Numbered from the stretch's first letter, positions 7,232 through 15,331 are shown. The stretch: DNA of 20,309 nt from CAYOXX01 sp964408025 (GCA_964408025.1 CAYOXX010000055.1:1-20309), one strand, 5' to 3'. Notes: generated from the sequence alone by a model not told the origin. Numbers and translations: made by a program.

Positions 7232-7261
7232 ATTGTACTGCAACAAGGCTAAGTCTGTCAA
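7232..7261 (-). promoter_or_regulatory. sigma70-type promoter of ssrA
   Basis: On the minus strand, consensus TTGACA (7256-7261) and TACAAT (7232-7237) are separated by 18 bases. Transcription would begin about 30 bases before the mature tmRNA 5' end, leaving a leader for RNase P to remove. This is the strongest promoter in the window and the only evident one ahead of the amidase-GerMN-murI genes. Confidence 0.8.
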
Positions 7262-7627
7262 CGAGATCGGCCGTCCCGCACCGGCGTGCGTGCGACACGT
7301 CCGGGATGCTTATGCCGCCCGTCGTCGTGGCGTGGAGATCCATGATAGCGACCTTTAGAGCCGTTTTTTCAACAACCATCTTGAGTGTCCCATTTAAGAG
7401 AAGTTGGCCGACAGGAATGTAGGCCCTCCTGAAATGGTGGTTTCGGGGCCGACTGGAATGCCGGACCTCTCACAACCAGGAGCGTGGATCCACCTAGGCG
7501 TGCCCTCGCGGGCATTCCTGTCCACGTTCCAGATAGCCGCCCGTAAACGTCTTGCGCTGTCGAGCCGGCGCGCCGATAATGGCTTTGCGCAAACGCAGGC
7601 TAGGCGGGGGACCGGCGGTCGGACGCT
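7262..7627. other. 366-base non-coding stretch between ssrA promoter and PP2C gene
   Basis: I see no supportable gene here. It holds the repeat family at 7406-7525 and a T-run at about 7364-7369 followed by CAACAACC, with no stem before it. Short frames across the stretch have no recognisable protein features. A promoter for the PP2C gene must lie here or upstream, but I cannot identify one. Confidence 0.6.
7406..7525. repeat. Intergenic short repeat family with inverted copy
   Basis: Three related units built on the core GACAGGAATG or its variants occur within 120 bases. Unit 1 (7406-7425) and unit 2 (7447-7466) are direct copies of a form like GGCCGACnGGAATGnnGG. Unit 3 (7508-7525) is inverted, so GGAATGCC (7455-7462) can pair with GGCATTCC (7511-7518). 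Unit 1 is itself nearly palindromic, with GGCC at both ends. This is the pattern of a dispersed REP- or MITE-like intergenic element, not a CRISPR. Confidence 0.6.
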
Positions 7628-8611
7628 ATGGGGAAGGACAAGCATCGCTACGAGTTCGGGAGCGGCAGCGACGTCGGCTGCGTGCGCACCGAAAACGAGG
7701 ACAGCTACGTGCTCTACCGGCCCAGGGGCCGCAGGCAGCGGGCACGCAAGGGCTACCTGTTGGCGGTCTGCGACGGCATGGGCGGCGCCGTCGGCGGTCG
7801 CACGGCCAGCGACATCGCCGCCGAAACGATCCCGGAGATATATTACGGCTCCGGAACCGCCGCCAGCTCGCAGGCGCTTTCGGCGGCCATCAAGGAGGCC
7901 AGCCGCCGCATCTACAAGCGTGCGGAGAGCGACCCCGAGCTCAGCGGCATGGGCACCACGGCAGTGGCGGTGGCGCTGCAGGCCGGGGAGGCGCACCTGG
8001 CCCACGTCGGCGACAGCCGCTGCTACCTGGTGCGGGACGGAGCCATCACCCGGGTTACCGAGGACCACACGGTGGTCTCCAAGATGGTCCAAGAGGGCCT
8101 GCTGACGCCGGAGCAGGCCGCCAGCCACCCCGAGAGCCACATCCTCAACCGCTCGGTCGGCGTCATGCCCGACGTCGAGGTGGACGTCCACGATCCGCCC
8201 ATTCGGCTCCGCCGAGGCGACGTGCTGATACTGTGCAGCGACGGCCTCAGCAACCCGGTGGCCGACAACGAGATATCGGAGGTGGCGCGGCGGGAGCGGC
8301 CGCAGCAGGCGGCCGAGGCGCTCATCGCCCTGGCCAGGGAGCGCGGCGGCCCCGACAACGTCACCGTGATGGTAGCCCGCATCCTCGGCGACGAGGAGCC
8401 GCCGCCGGAGCCCTCCAAGACCGTCGCGCGCCGGCCGCCGCGCCGCCGCCGGCGGCCCCTGCGCTGGGGGCTCTGGCTGCTGCTGATCGCGCTGCTGGCC
8501 GCCGGCGCCCTCTACCTCGCCTGGTCGTACGGCCTCGTCGACCTCGGCTTCCTGCCCGACTGGGTCCCGACCCCGCCGCCGCTCCAGGCGCCGCCCGAGC
8601 CGCAGCCGTAG
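7628..8611 (+). CDS. PP2C-family protein serine/threonine phosphatase, membrane-anchored
   Basis: The 327-residue protein has a complete bacterial PP2C (Stp1/PrpC-type) domain in residues 8-255. Visible metal and core motifs are RTENEDS (with Asp25), VCDGMGG (47-53), GMGTTAVAVAL, HVGDSRCYLV, TEDHT, LCSDGLS and GGPDNVTV. A very basic segment (near 270) leads into one hydrophobic helix (about 278-300) and a proline-rich tail, so the enzyme is tethered to the membrane with its phosphatase in the cytoplasm. Such enzymes reverse Hanks-type kinases, usually encoded alongside, but none is in this window. The ATG at 7628 is the first start giving the conserved N-terminus; its ribosome site is weak. 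Confidence 0.93.
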   Translation: MGKDKHRYEFGSGSDVGCVRTENEDSYVLYRPRGRRQRARKGYLLAVCDGMGGAVGGRTASDIAAETIPEIYYGSGTAASSQALSAAIKEASRRIYKRAESDPELSGMGTTAVAVALQAGEAHLAHVGDSRCYLVRDGAITRVTEDHTVVSKMVQEGLLTPEQAASHPESHILNRSVGVMPDVEVDVHDPPIRLRRGDVLILCSDGLSNPVADNEISEVARRERPQQAAEALIALARERGGPDNVTVMVARILGDEEPPPEPSKTVARRPPRRRRRPLRWGLWLLLIALLAAGALYLAWSYGLVDLGFLPDWVPTPPPLQAPPEPQP

Positions 8612-8657
8612 CCTAGCCGTCAGCGCGCACCCCGTCCCCACGCCACCATCCGAAAGG

Positions 8658-9440
8658 CTATTCCAGGTGGATGAGCTGAAGGTGGCGGCCGAGGAGCAGG
8701 CGGCGCAGCAGGGCGATGACGATGGTGCCGGTCAGCGCGGCTGAGGTGACTATCATGTACATGATCACGATCTGGTACTTGACCGCATCGACGGGGCCGA
8801 CGCCAGCCAGGATCTGCCCGGTCATCATCCCCGGAAACGACACCAGCCCCAGCGTCACCAGCTTGTTGACGTAGGTGATGAGCCCGGCGCGCAACGCTCC
8901 CCTGCCGCTCTCGGCCAGCGCCTGGCGGCGGTTGGCGCCCAGCGAGAGCAGCGTCTCGATCTCGGCCCCGCGCAGTTTCACGTCCGCCAGAATCCGCTCG
9001 CAGACCAGCGAGGCGGCGTTGAGCGCCGGCGCCAGTATCATGCTACCCAGCGGGATGGCGAAGCGGGGGTGGAAGGTGTTGTCGAACTTGAGGATGATCA
9101 GCAGCGTCGGGACCAGCGTCAAGGCTGTGCCGGCGACGATTCCAAAGAGCACGATCGGGAAGAGCCCCCGCGGGCGCAGCTCCTGGCGCCCGTAGGCGGT
9201 GAGGGTGGCGACGGAGGTCATCACCAGCAGCGCCAGCAGCGTCCAGTACCACGCCTCGGCCTGGAAGATCGCCTGCAGCACGTAGCCGATCGCCATCAGC
9301 TGCACGAAGGCGCGCACGGTGCCCAGCAGCAGGGTGCGCACGCCGCCGAGGCGCTCGATGGCCACGACGACTATCGCCACCACGACGCACAGCAGCGCGA
9401 GCGCCAGCTCGGTCCAACCGAGCGCTAAGTAGTCCATCAA
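8658..9440 (-). CDS. fetB: FetB-like ABC transporter permease (UPF0014)
   Basis: The 260-residue, strongly hydrophobic protein has about six or seven membrane segments. It carries the UPF0014 hallmarks: RAFVQLMAIGYVL near residue 45, LGANRRQAL, and TLGLVSFPGMMTGQILAG followed by AVKYQIVIMYMI. Escherichia coli FetAB exports iron and protects against oxidative stress; plant relatives (STAR2/ALS3) work with nucleotide-sugar or aluminium traits, so the substrate here is not certain. Its start overlaps the stop of the ATPase gene (ATGA). The permease and ATPase alone make a full transporter without a binding protein, as expected for an exporter. Confidence 0.88.
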   Translation of the reverse strand: MMDYLALGWTELALALLCVVVAIVVVAIERLGGVRTLLLGTVRAFVQLMAIGYVLQAIFQAEAWYWTLLALLVMTSVATLTAYGRQELRPRGLFPIVLFGIVAGTALTLVPTLLIILKFDNTFHPRFAIPLGSMILAPALNAASLVCERILADVKLRGAEIETLLSLGANRRQALAESGRGALRAGLITYVNKLVTLGLVSFPGMMTGQILAGVGPVDAVKYQIVIMYMIVTSAALTGTIVIALLRRLLLGRHLQLIHLE

Positions 9441-10165
9441 GCACCCCCGAGAAAGGCGGCCACCAGCTCGTCCTGCGACGACTTCAGTGCCTCCGGCGCC
9501 CCCATGGCCGCCAGCCGTCCGCCGATGATCACCGCAGCGCGGACGGCCAGACGCCGGGCCCCGGTAAAATCGTGCGTCGCCACAACGGTCGTCAGGCCCA
9601 GCTCCCGGTTCAGCGCTACCACGAGGTCCAGAACCGCTGCAGCGGTGCCGGGATCGAGGGCCGCCGTCGGCTCGTCGAGCAGCAGAATCTCCGGGTCGTT
9701 CATCAGCGCGCGAGCCAGCGCCACCCGCTGCTGCTGGCCTACCGAGAGGACCGCGGCGGGGCGGCAGCGCAGGTTCCGATCCAGCCGCACTCGCTCCAGG
9801 AGCTCGGGAATCCGCCGGCGCGCCTCGCCGAGGTCGTAGCCCCGCAGCCGCGGCCCGACCAACAGGTTGTCCTCGACCGTGCCGGGCAGCGGCACCGGCT
9901 GCTGCAGCACCATGGCGCAGCGGCGCCGCAGCTCGACCACGTCGATCTCCGCGATCTCCGCCTCGCCCAGGAAGATGCGGCCGCCGGTCGGCTCCTGCAG
10001 GCGGTTCAGCATCCTCAGCAGCGTGCTCTTGCCGGCACCCGAGGGGCCGAGCACAGCGAAGCGCTCCCCCGAGCCGACCTCGAAGTCGATGCCGTCCAAC
10101 ACCCTGCAGACGGAACCGTCCCGGTCGGCCAGCTCCAACGAGAGGTCTTCCACCCTGATGTGCAT
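9437..10165 (-). CDS. fetA: FetA-like ABC transporter ATP-binding protein
   Basis: The 242-residue nucleotide-binding subunit pairs with the permease encoded just downstream. Walker A is GPSGAGKST (40-48), the Q-loop is in VLQQPVP, the signature is LSVGQQQR (140-147, with Val for the usual Gly), Walker B is ILLLDEP (160-166) and the switch histidine is His198 in ATHDF. I chose ATG 10165 because the ABC fold begins at MHIRVEDLSLEL and a plausible -10 box lies at 10188-10193. Upstream in-frame ATGs at 10189, 10207 and 10255 would add residues without family support and overlap promoter sequence. Transport role inferred from the permease. Confidence 0.88.
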   Translation of the reverse strand: MHIRVEDLSLELADRDGSVCRVLDGIDFEVGSGERFAVLGPSGAGKSTLLRMLNRLQEPTGGRIFLGEAEIAEIDVVELRRRCAMVLQQPVPLPGTVEDNLLVGPRLRGYDLGEARRRIPELLERVRLDRNLRCRPAAVLSVGQQQRVALARALMNDPEILLLDEPTAALDPGTAAAVLDLVVALNRELGLTTVVATHDFTGARRLAVRAAVIIGGRLAAMGAPEALKSSQDELVAAFLGGA

Positions 10166-10187
10166 CGCTTTCGCCCGCCGGATTATC

Positions 10188-10216
10188 ATATTAGAACAGC
10201 CTTTCATGGCTAGAAA
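10188..10216 (-). promoter_or_regulatory. Likely promoter of the fetAB-like operon
   Basis: On the minus strand TTTCTA (10211-10216) and TAATAT (10188-10193) are 17 bases apart, giving a start near 10181 and a short leader to ATG 10165. The -35 is weak and the -10 is good. It faces away from the exopolysaccharide promoter in the same divergent gap. Confidence 0.4.
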
Positions 10217-10219
10217 GCG

Positions 10220-10248
10220 TTTTCGGGAGTGCTGCGCTGTGGTAGCAT
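10220..10248 (+). promoter_or_regulatory. Extended -10 promoter of exopolysaccharide operon
   Basis: TAGCAT (10243-10248) carries the extended TG one base upstream. TTTTCG (10220-10225) is a poor -35 at 17 bases. The surrounding CTGTGnTAGCAT matches the site before the HD-GYP gene. Confidence 0.4.
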
Positions 10249-10290
10249 TTCCCACTTCGGGCGGCCCCTGGAGTGAGGCGGGCTATCGCG

Positions 10291-11409
10291 ATGGCAAGGA
10301 TCGGAATCGACATCCGCAAGCTGGCCGATTACGGCATCGGCGTCTACATCCGCAACCTGGTCCGCGGGCTCGCCGAAGCCGGCGGCCACCAATACACACT
10401 TTTTCACAAGCCGGGCGAGGAGACCGCGGGCCTGCCTGCGGGAGCGCGCTACCGCGTCGAGCGCTCCGGCCTCTACTCGCTGCGGGAGCCGTTCAGCCTC
10501 GGAGTCAGCGCTCGCCGCGCCGACCTCGAGCTGCTGCACTGCCCCCACTACGTCGCTCCCTTTTGGCCCGGCTGCCCGCTGGCGGTCACAATCCACGACC
10601 TCATCCACATGCTCTACCCCGAAAATCTACCCAACCGGGCGGCGCGCGCCTATGCCCGCTTCTTCCTGCGCCGGGCCGCGAATAAGGCGGCCGTCATTTT
10701 CGCCGTCAGCGAGACTACGCGGACCGACATCCTCGAGCACCTGCCGGCGCGCGAGGAGCAGGTAGTGGTGACCCACAACGCCGTCGACCCACGCCTGTCG
10801 ATCCCGCCCGGCGAGGAGGAGCTCTCGCGGGCGCGGGAGCGGTACGTGCTCAACCATCCCTACGCCCTCTACGTCGGCAACATCAAGCCGCACAAGAACC
10901 TGCCCGCCGCGGTGCGCGCCTTCGCCCGCTTCCGCCGGGCCGCCGGGCAGGAGTGGCGGCTGGTGATCGTCGGCAGCCGCGGCGTCGACTACGAGCTGCG
11001 CCGCAGCATCGAGATCGCCGGCGTGCGCGAGGCGGTGCGCTTCCTGGGCTTCATCCCCACCAACTTCCTGCCCGCCGTATACGGCCTGGCGGCGGTCTTC
11101 GTCTTCCCCAGCCTCTACGAGGGCTTCGGGCTCCCGCCGCTGGAGGCGATGGCGGCCGGCACGCCGGTAGTCGCCTCCGACCGCTCCTCCCTGCCTGAGG
11201 TGCTTGGCGACGCGGCGCTGCTGGTCGATCCCTCCGACGAGGTGGCGATGGCCGAGGCGATGGAGAGGGCTTGCGCCGACGGCGAGCTGCGTGAGACGCT
11301 CATCAGACGAGGGCGCGAGCGCGTCGGGCGCTTCAGCTGGCGCAGGGCTGTCGAGAGGACGCTCGAGGGGTACAGCATAGCACTGGGTGCGGAAGCGGCA
11401 CGAGGGTAA
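10291..11409 (+). CDS. Glycosyltransferase family 4 (GT-B, retaining)
   Basis: The 372-residue GT-B enzyme adds sugars from a nucleotide donor to a growing lipid-linked chain at the cytoplasmic face. The N-terminal domain begins MARIGIDIRKL with a Gly-rich loop (YGIGVYIRNL). The C-terminal GT4 domain has YVGNIKPHKNLP, the acceptor/donor motif SLYEGFGLPPLEAMAAG (E-x7-E) and VVASDRSSLPEV. It resembles mannosyltransferases of O-antigen or capsule loci, but donor and acceptor cannot be read directly. ATG 10291 is preferred over GTG 10273 because homologues start at this strand. It is the first gene of the polysaccharide operon, with the next gene starting 2 bases after its stop. Confidence 0.9.
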   Translation: MARIGIDIRKLADYGIGVYIRNLVRGLAEAGGHQYTLFHKPGEETAGLPAGARYRVERSGLYSLREPFSLGVSARRADLELLHCPHYVAPFWPGCPLAVTIHDLIHMLYPENLPNRAARAYARFFLRRAANKAAVIFAVSETTRTDILEHLPAREEQVVVTHNAVDPRLSIPPGEEELSRARERYVLNHPYALYVGNIKPHKNLPAAVRAFARFRRAAGQEWRLVIVGSRGVDYELRRSIEIAGVREAVRFLGFIPTNFLPAVYGLAAVFVFPSLYEGFGLPPLEAMAAGTPVVASDRSSLPEVLGDAALLVDPSDEVAMAEAMERACADGELRETLIRRGRERVGRFSWRRAVERTLEGYSIALGAEAARG

Positions 11410-11411
11410 GG

Positions 11412-12509
11412 GTGAGGGTCGCGATTGTCCACGACTGGCTGACCGGCATGCGCGGCGGCGAGCGCGTGCTCGAGGTCTTCTGCCACCTCTTCCCCGAGGC
11501 TACCATTTACACGCTCATCCACCACCGCGGCGCCCTCAGCCCGACCATCGAGCGGATGCGGATCGTCGAGAGCAACCTCGGCAGGTGGCCCGGCGCCCGC
11601 GACCGCTTCCGCTTCTACCTGCCTTTCTTCCCGCGCCTGATCGAGCGCTTCGACCTGGGCGGCTACGACCTCGTCCTCAGCTCCAGCCACTGTGTCGCCA
11701 AGGGCGCGAGGCCGGGGCCGGGGGCGGTGCACGTCTGCTACTGCCACACGCCGATGCGCTACGTCTGGGACCTCTACGACGACTACACCAGGGGACGCGG
11801 GCCGCTTGTGAGACTCTTCCTGGCCCTCAACAGGGGGCCGTTGCGGCGCTGGGACGTGCGCACCGCCGAGAGGGTCGACCACTTCGTGGCCAACTCGCAG
11901 CACGTCGCCAACCGCATCCGCCGCCACTACGGGCGCCGGGCCGACGTCATCCACCCGCCGGTCGACACCGACTTCTTCACCCCCGCGGACGTCGAGGCGG
12001 AAGACTATTACCTGGTGGTCTCGGCCCTGGTGCCCTACAAGCGGGTGGGGATGGCGGTGCGGGCCTTCGGCAGCGCCGGGCGAAGGCTCGTGGTCATCGG
12101 CTCGGGCAGCGAAGAGAGGCGCATCCGCAGGCAGGCCGGGCCGAGCGTCACCTTGCTCGGCAACGTCGACGACGAGACGCTGCGCGGCTACTACCGCCGC
12201 GCGCGCGCCCTCATCCACCCCGGCGAGGAGGACTTCGGCATCACGCCGCTGGAGGCGATGGCCTGCGGCCGCCCGGTGATCGCCCTGGGCAGGGGCGGCG
12301 CCCTGGAGACGGTGCTCGACGGCACCACCGGGCTCCTCTTCCGCAAGGGGACGGAGGAGGCGCTGCTGGGGGCTGTTGACAAGTTCGAGAGGATGTCTTT
12401 TACTAGTGCCGATTCACGCCGGCGCGCCCTGGAGTTCGCGATACCTGTCTTCAGCGAGAAGATCGGGAAATACCTGGAGCGGCGCGTGCGGGAGCGCGGG
12501 GAGGCTTAG
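11412..12509 (+). CDS. Glycosyltransferase family 4 (second)
   Basis: The 365-residue GT-B protein is distinct from its neighbour. It begins MRVAIVHDWLTGMRGGERVL, typical of WbaZ-like and related GT4 enzymes, continues with YCHTPMRYVWDLYDDY, and carries the C-terminal nucleotide-sugar site EEDFGITPLEAMACGRPV (E-x7-E) with GGALETV. The GTG start at 11412 follows the previous stop by 2 bases with GAGG upstream, so the two transferases are probably made together and act on the same chain. Substrate sugars are not evident. The next gene starts 3 bases after its stop. Confidence 0.9.
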   Translation: MRVAIVHDWLTGMRGGERVLEVFCHLFPEATIYTLIHHRGALSPTIERMRIVESNLGRWPGARDRFRFYLPFFPRLIERFDLGGYDLVLSSSHCVAKGARPGPGAVHVCYCHTPMRYVWDLYDDYTRGRGPLVRLFLALNRGPLRRWDVRTAERVDHFVANSQHVANRIRRHYGRRADVIHPPVDTDFFTPADVEAEDYYLVVSALVPYKRVGMAVRAFGSAGRRLVVIGSGSEERRIRRQAGPSVTLLGNVDDETLRGYYRRARALIHPGEEDFGITPLEAMACGRPVIALGRGGALETVLDGTTGLLFRKGTEEALLGAVDKFERMSFTSADSRRRALEFAIPVFSEKIGKYLERRVRERGEA

Positions 12510-12512
12510 GCG

Positions 12513-13940
12513 GTGCTGAAAGCTCAGAACCGTGTCCTGCTTGGGCTGCTGGCGGCCGGCGACCTCGTAGCCATCGCGCTGGCCTTCATCGCGGCCTACT
12601 GCCTCCGCTTCTTCTCCGGCCTCGTACCCCCTCCCGAGCAGGTGCCGCCCCTGGACCAGTACATCAAGGTCCTGCCGCTGATCCTGGTGGTCTTCCCGGC
12701 CGTCCACGTCCTCAACGGCCTCTACAAGGTGCCGCGCGGCCGCAGCCGCATCGACGAGTTCTTCTCCATCTTCGTGGCCGCAACCATCGCTGCGCTGCTC
12801 GTCTTCCTGGGGCTGCTCTACTACAGGGTCTACCACACGCCGGACGTGGCGCCGGAGTGGGAGTTCTCCCGCATCACGCTGGCCATCTTCCTGGCCGTCG
12901 ACATCGTCTTCGTCTCCGGCTGGCGCTTCGCCTACAGGAGCTTCCTCGAGGCGCTACAGCGGCGCGGTCACAACCTACGCCACATCCTCATCGCCGGCGC
13001 CGGCGATCTGGGGCGGAGCGTCGCGGACCGGATCGTGGCCCACGAGGAGTTCGGCCTGCGGGCCATCGGCTTCCTGGACGACGACGAGCGCAAGCGCGGC
13101 AGCATCTACCAGGGGATCAGAATCATCGGCATGCTCAACGACCTGCACCACATCGTCCACGCCCAGAGGGTCGACACGATCTTCATCGCCCTGCCCGCCG
13201 GCGCCTACAGGAGCATCATCAGGCTCACCGACGTGGCGACCAAGCACTGCGTCGATGTCCGGGTGGTGCCCGACCTGCTGCAGTTCTTGAGCCTCAACGC
13301 CACAGTCGAGGACTTCGACGGTATGCCGATCATCAACATCGACCGGACGCCGCTGAGCGGCTTCAAGAGGGCGGTCAAGCGGGGCTTCGACATCGGCCTC
13401 TCGCTCGTCGGGCTGCTGTTCACCGCCATCCTCTTCCCCTTCATAGTCCTGGCCATCAAGCTCACCAGCAGGGGGCCGATTCTGTACAAGCAGGAGCGGA
13501 TGGGCATGGACGGCAAACCGTTCACACTCCACAAGTTCCGCACCATGCATATCGGCGCCGAGGCCTCCGGGCCGGTCTGGGCACCCACCGACGACCCGCG
13601 CGCCACACCGCTGGGGCGCTTCATGCGCCGCACCAGCCTCGACGAGCTGCCGCAGTTCTGGAACGTCCTGAAGGGGGAGATGAGCATGGTCGGGCCGCGG
13701 CCCGAGCGGCCGGAGTTCGTACATGAGTTCAAGCACCACGTGCCCAAGTACATGCTGCGGCACAAGGTGAAGGCGGGCATCACCGGCTGGGCGCAGGTGA
13801 ACGGCTGGCGCGGCGACACCAGCATCGCCAAGCGCATCGAGTACGACCTATACTACATCCAGAACTGGTCGCTGGCGCTGGACATGAAGATAATCTGGCT
13901 AACGATCTCGCGGTCGATCTTCGGCCGCAGCCACTACTGA
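12513..13940 (+). CDS. Polyprenyl-phosphate sugar-1-phosphate transferase (WcaJ/WbaP-type)
   Basis: The 475-residue initiating enzyme of exopolysaccharide synthesis puts the first sugar phosphate on undecaprenyl phosphate at the inner membrane. Four N-terminal membrane segments lie around 8-29, 51-71, 83-104 and 121-140. A Rossmann-like CoA-binding domain follows (HILIAGAGDLGRS from about 157), then a hydrophobic re-entrant segment (295-316) and the catalytic domain with KRGFDIGLS, KQERMG, HKFRTM, DELPQFWNVLKGEMSMVGPR and GITGWAQVNGWRG. All family landmarks look intact. Translation starts at GTG 12513, with GGGGAGG upstream inside the preceding gene's end. The sugar is probably glucose or galactose by family, but this is inferred. 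Confidence 0.94.
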   Translation: MLKAQNRVLLGLLAAGDLVAIALAFIAAYCLRFFSGLVPPPEQVPPLDQYIKVLPLILVVFPAVHVLNGLYKVPRGRSRIDEFFSIFVAATIAALLVFLGLLYYRVYHTPDVAPEWEFSRITLAIFLAVDIVFVSGWRFAYRSFLEALQRRGHNLRHILIAGAGDLGRSVADRIVAHEEFGLRAIGFLDDDERKRGSIYQGIRIIGMLNDLHHIVHAQRVDTIFIALPAGAYRSIIRLTDVATKHCVDVRVVPDLLQFLSLNATVEDFDGMPIINIDRTPLSGFKRAVKRGFDIGLSLVGLLFTAILFPFIVLAIKLTSRGPILYKQERMGMDGKPFTLHKFRTMHIGAEASGPVWAPTDDPRATPLGRFMRRTSLDELPQFWNVLKGEMSMVGPRPERPEFVHEFKHHVPKYMLRHKVKAGITGWAQVNGWRGDTSIAKRIEYDLYYIQNWSLALDMKIIWLTISRSIFGRSHY

Positions 13941-13950
13941 CGGCAACGGC

Positions 13951-14907
13951 ATGAAGAGACCGCGCACGCTGATCACCGGGGGGGCCGGATTCATCGGCTC
14001 CCACCTAGCCGACCACCTGCTGGCCTGCAACCACCAGGTGATCTGCATCGACAGCCTCATCACCGGCTCAGTCGACAACATCGCCCACATCCACGACGAC
14101 GGCTTCCACTTCATCAAGCACGACGTCACCGACTACATCTACATCTACGGCCCGCTGGACTACGTGCTGCACTTCGCCAGCCCGGCCAGCCCGATCGACT
14201 ACCTCGAGCTGCCGATCCAGACCCTCAAGGTCGGCTCGCTCGGCACCCACAAGGCGCTCGGCCTGGCCAAGGCCAAGGGGGCTACCTTCCTGCTGGCCTC
14301 GACCTCGGAGGTCTACGGCGACCCGCAGGTCCACCCGCAGCCGGAAAGCTACTGGGGCAACGTCAACCCGATCGGGCCCCGCGGCGTCTACGACGAGGCC
14401 AAGCGATTCGCCGAGGCGCTGACCATGGCCTACCACCGCTACCACGGCGTCGAGACCCGCATAGCCCGCATCTTCAACACCTTCGGTCCCCGCATGCGGA
14501 TCAACGACGGGCGCGCGGTGCCGACCTTCATCAACCAGGCGATCCGCGGCGAGCCGATCACCGTTTTCGGCGACGGCTCCCAGACCCGCAGCTTCTGCTA
14601 CGTCTCCGACATGGTCGAGGGTCTGCGCCGCCTGCTGGAAAGCGGCACCGGCGACCCGGTCAACCTAGGCAACCCGGCCGAGATGACCATCCTCGAGCTG
14701 GCGCGGACAGTGGTCGAGATGACCGGCTCGGACAGCGAGGTCGTCTTCGAGGGGCTGCCCGAGGACGACCCGCAGGTCCGCCAGCCCGACATCGCCGAGG
14801 CCGTAGAGACGCTCGGCTGGGAACCTAAGGTCCCCCTGGCCGAGGGGCTGCGCAAGACGATCGATTACTTCGTAAACTGGTGGAAGGAGCGAGAAACGGA
14901 GGCCTGA
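13951..14907 (+). CDS. UDP-glucuronate decarboxylase-like SDR (UDP-xylose synthase family)
   Basis: The 318-residue extended SDR has the NAD motif GGAGFIGSH (10-18), an Asp after beta-2 (CIDSLITG), HFASPASPIDY, STSEVYGDP (Thr118 and Glu120) and the catalytic pair Tyr147/Lys151 in YDEAK, then IARIFNTFGPRM. The TSE loop and ASPASP are characteristic of UXS-type enzymes, which oxidise and decarboxylate UDP-glucuronate to UDP-xylose. dTDP-glucose dehydratase is a less likely alternative. It lies 10 bases after the sugar transferase gene and would supply a pentose donor for the two glycosyltransferases. It is separate from the second SDR at 3531-4487, which is GalE-like. Confidence 0.86.
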   Translation: MKRPRTLITGGAGFIGSHLADHLLACNHQVICIDSLITGSVDNIAHIHDDGFHFIKHDVTDYIYIYGPLDYVLHFASPASPIDYLELPIQTLKVGSLGTHKALGLAKAKGATFLLASTSEVYGDPQVHPQPESYWGNVNPIGPRGVYDEAKRFAEALTMAYHRYHGVETRIARIFNTFGPRMRINDGRAVPTFINQAIRGEPITVFGDGSQTRSFCYVSDMVEGLRRLLESGTGDPVNLGNPAEMTILELARTVVEMTGSDSEVVFEGLPEDDPQVRQPDIAEAVETLGWEPKVPLAEGLRKTIDYFVNWWKERETEA

Positions 14908-14922
14908 CGCGGGCGGCAAGCG

Positions 14923-15276
14923 ATGAAAGACAAAAGAGAGCACAAGCGTTACTACCTCAAGGCCCTGCTGCAGATAGCTGACGCGGGTGAGTACGCCAGC
15001 ATCACGCTGGAGGCGATCAACATCAGCGCCGGCGGCATCTTCTTCCGCTCCAACACAGACATCCCCGACGGCGACACGTTCTCCCTCACCATGTCCCTCC
15101 CCGGCCACCCCGAGCCGGTTGAGGCCCGCTGCCGTTCGATCCACCGCGTGGAGACCATACCGGAGAAGCAGTACTTCATCGGAGCAAAATTCCTGGCGCT
15201 GGAGGGGATTACACAGCAGAAGCTGAAGTCGCTGCTGCGCGAGCGGTTCGAGATGCGGCCGGAGCAGTCCCGCTAA
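14923..15276 (+). CDS. PilZ-domain protein (c-di-GMP receptor)
   Basis: The 117-residue single-domain protein carries both c-di-GMP binding motifs: RxxxR at Arg5 to Arg9 (REHKR) and NxSxxG at NISAGG near residue 43. The rest is a beta-barrel pattern ending FIGAKFLAL and a C-terminal helix. PilZ proteins bind cyclic di-GMP and alter partner proteins. It lies 15 bases after the UXS-like gene as the last gene of the exopolysaccharide operon, suggesting control of polymer synthesis or export by this messenger. Its direct partner is unknown. Confidence 0.85.
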   Translation: MKDKREHKRYYLKALLQIADAGEYASITLEAINISAGGIFFRSNTDIPDGDTFSLTMSLPGHPEPVEARCRSIHRVETIPEKQYFIGAKFLALEGITQQKLKSLLRERFEMRPEQSR

Positions 15277-15291
15277 CGGCGCCCAACGCCG
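15277..15291 (+). terminator. Weak hairpin after exopolysaccharide operon
   Basis: CGGCG (15277-15281) and CGCCG (15287-15291) flank a 5-base loop immediately after the PilZ stop. No T-run follows, so termination is only possible, not shown. Confidence 0.25.
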
Positions 15292-15331
15292 CCGAGGCCA
15301 CCGACCGTCCGCCCCCTCGACCCGCCAAACC

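Noticed and set aside
7406..7525. CRISPR array at the intergenic repeats
   Set aside because: There are only three units, imperfect, one inverted, with unequal spacing and no cas genes.
7394..8641. 415-residue minus-strand frame opposite the PP2C gene
   Set aside because: It is an antisense shadow: the plus strand carries a full set of PP2C motifs and the minus frame shows none.
11115..12218. 367-residue minus-strand frame across two glycosyltransferase genes
   Set aside because: It spans two well-supported genes on the other strand and has no recognisable domain.
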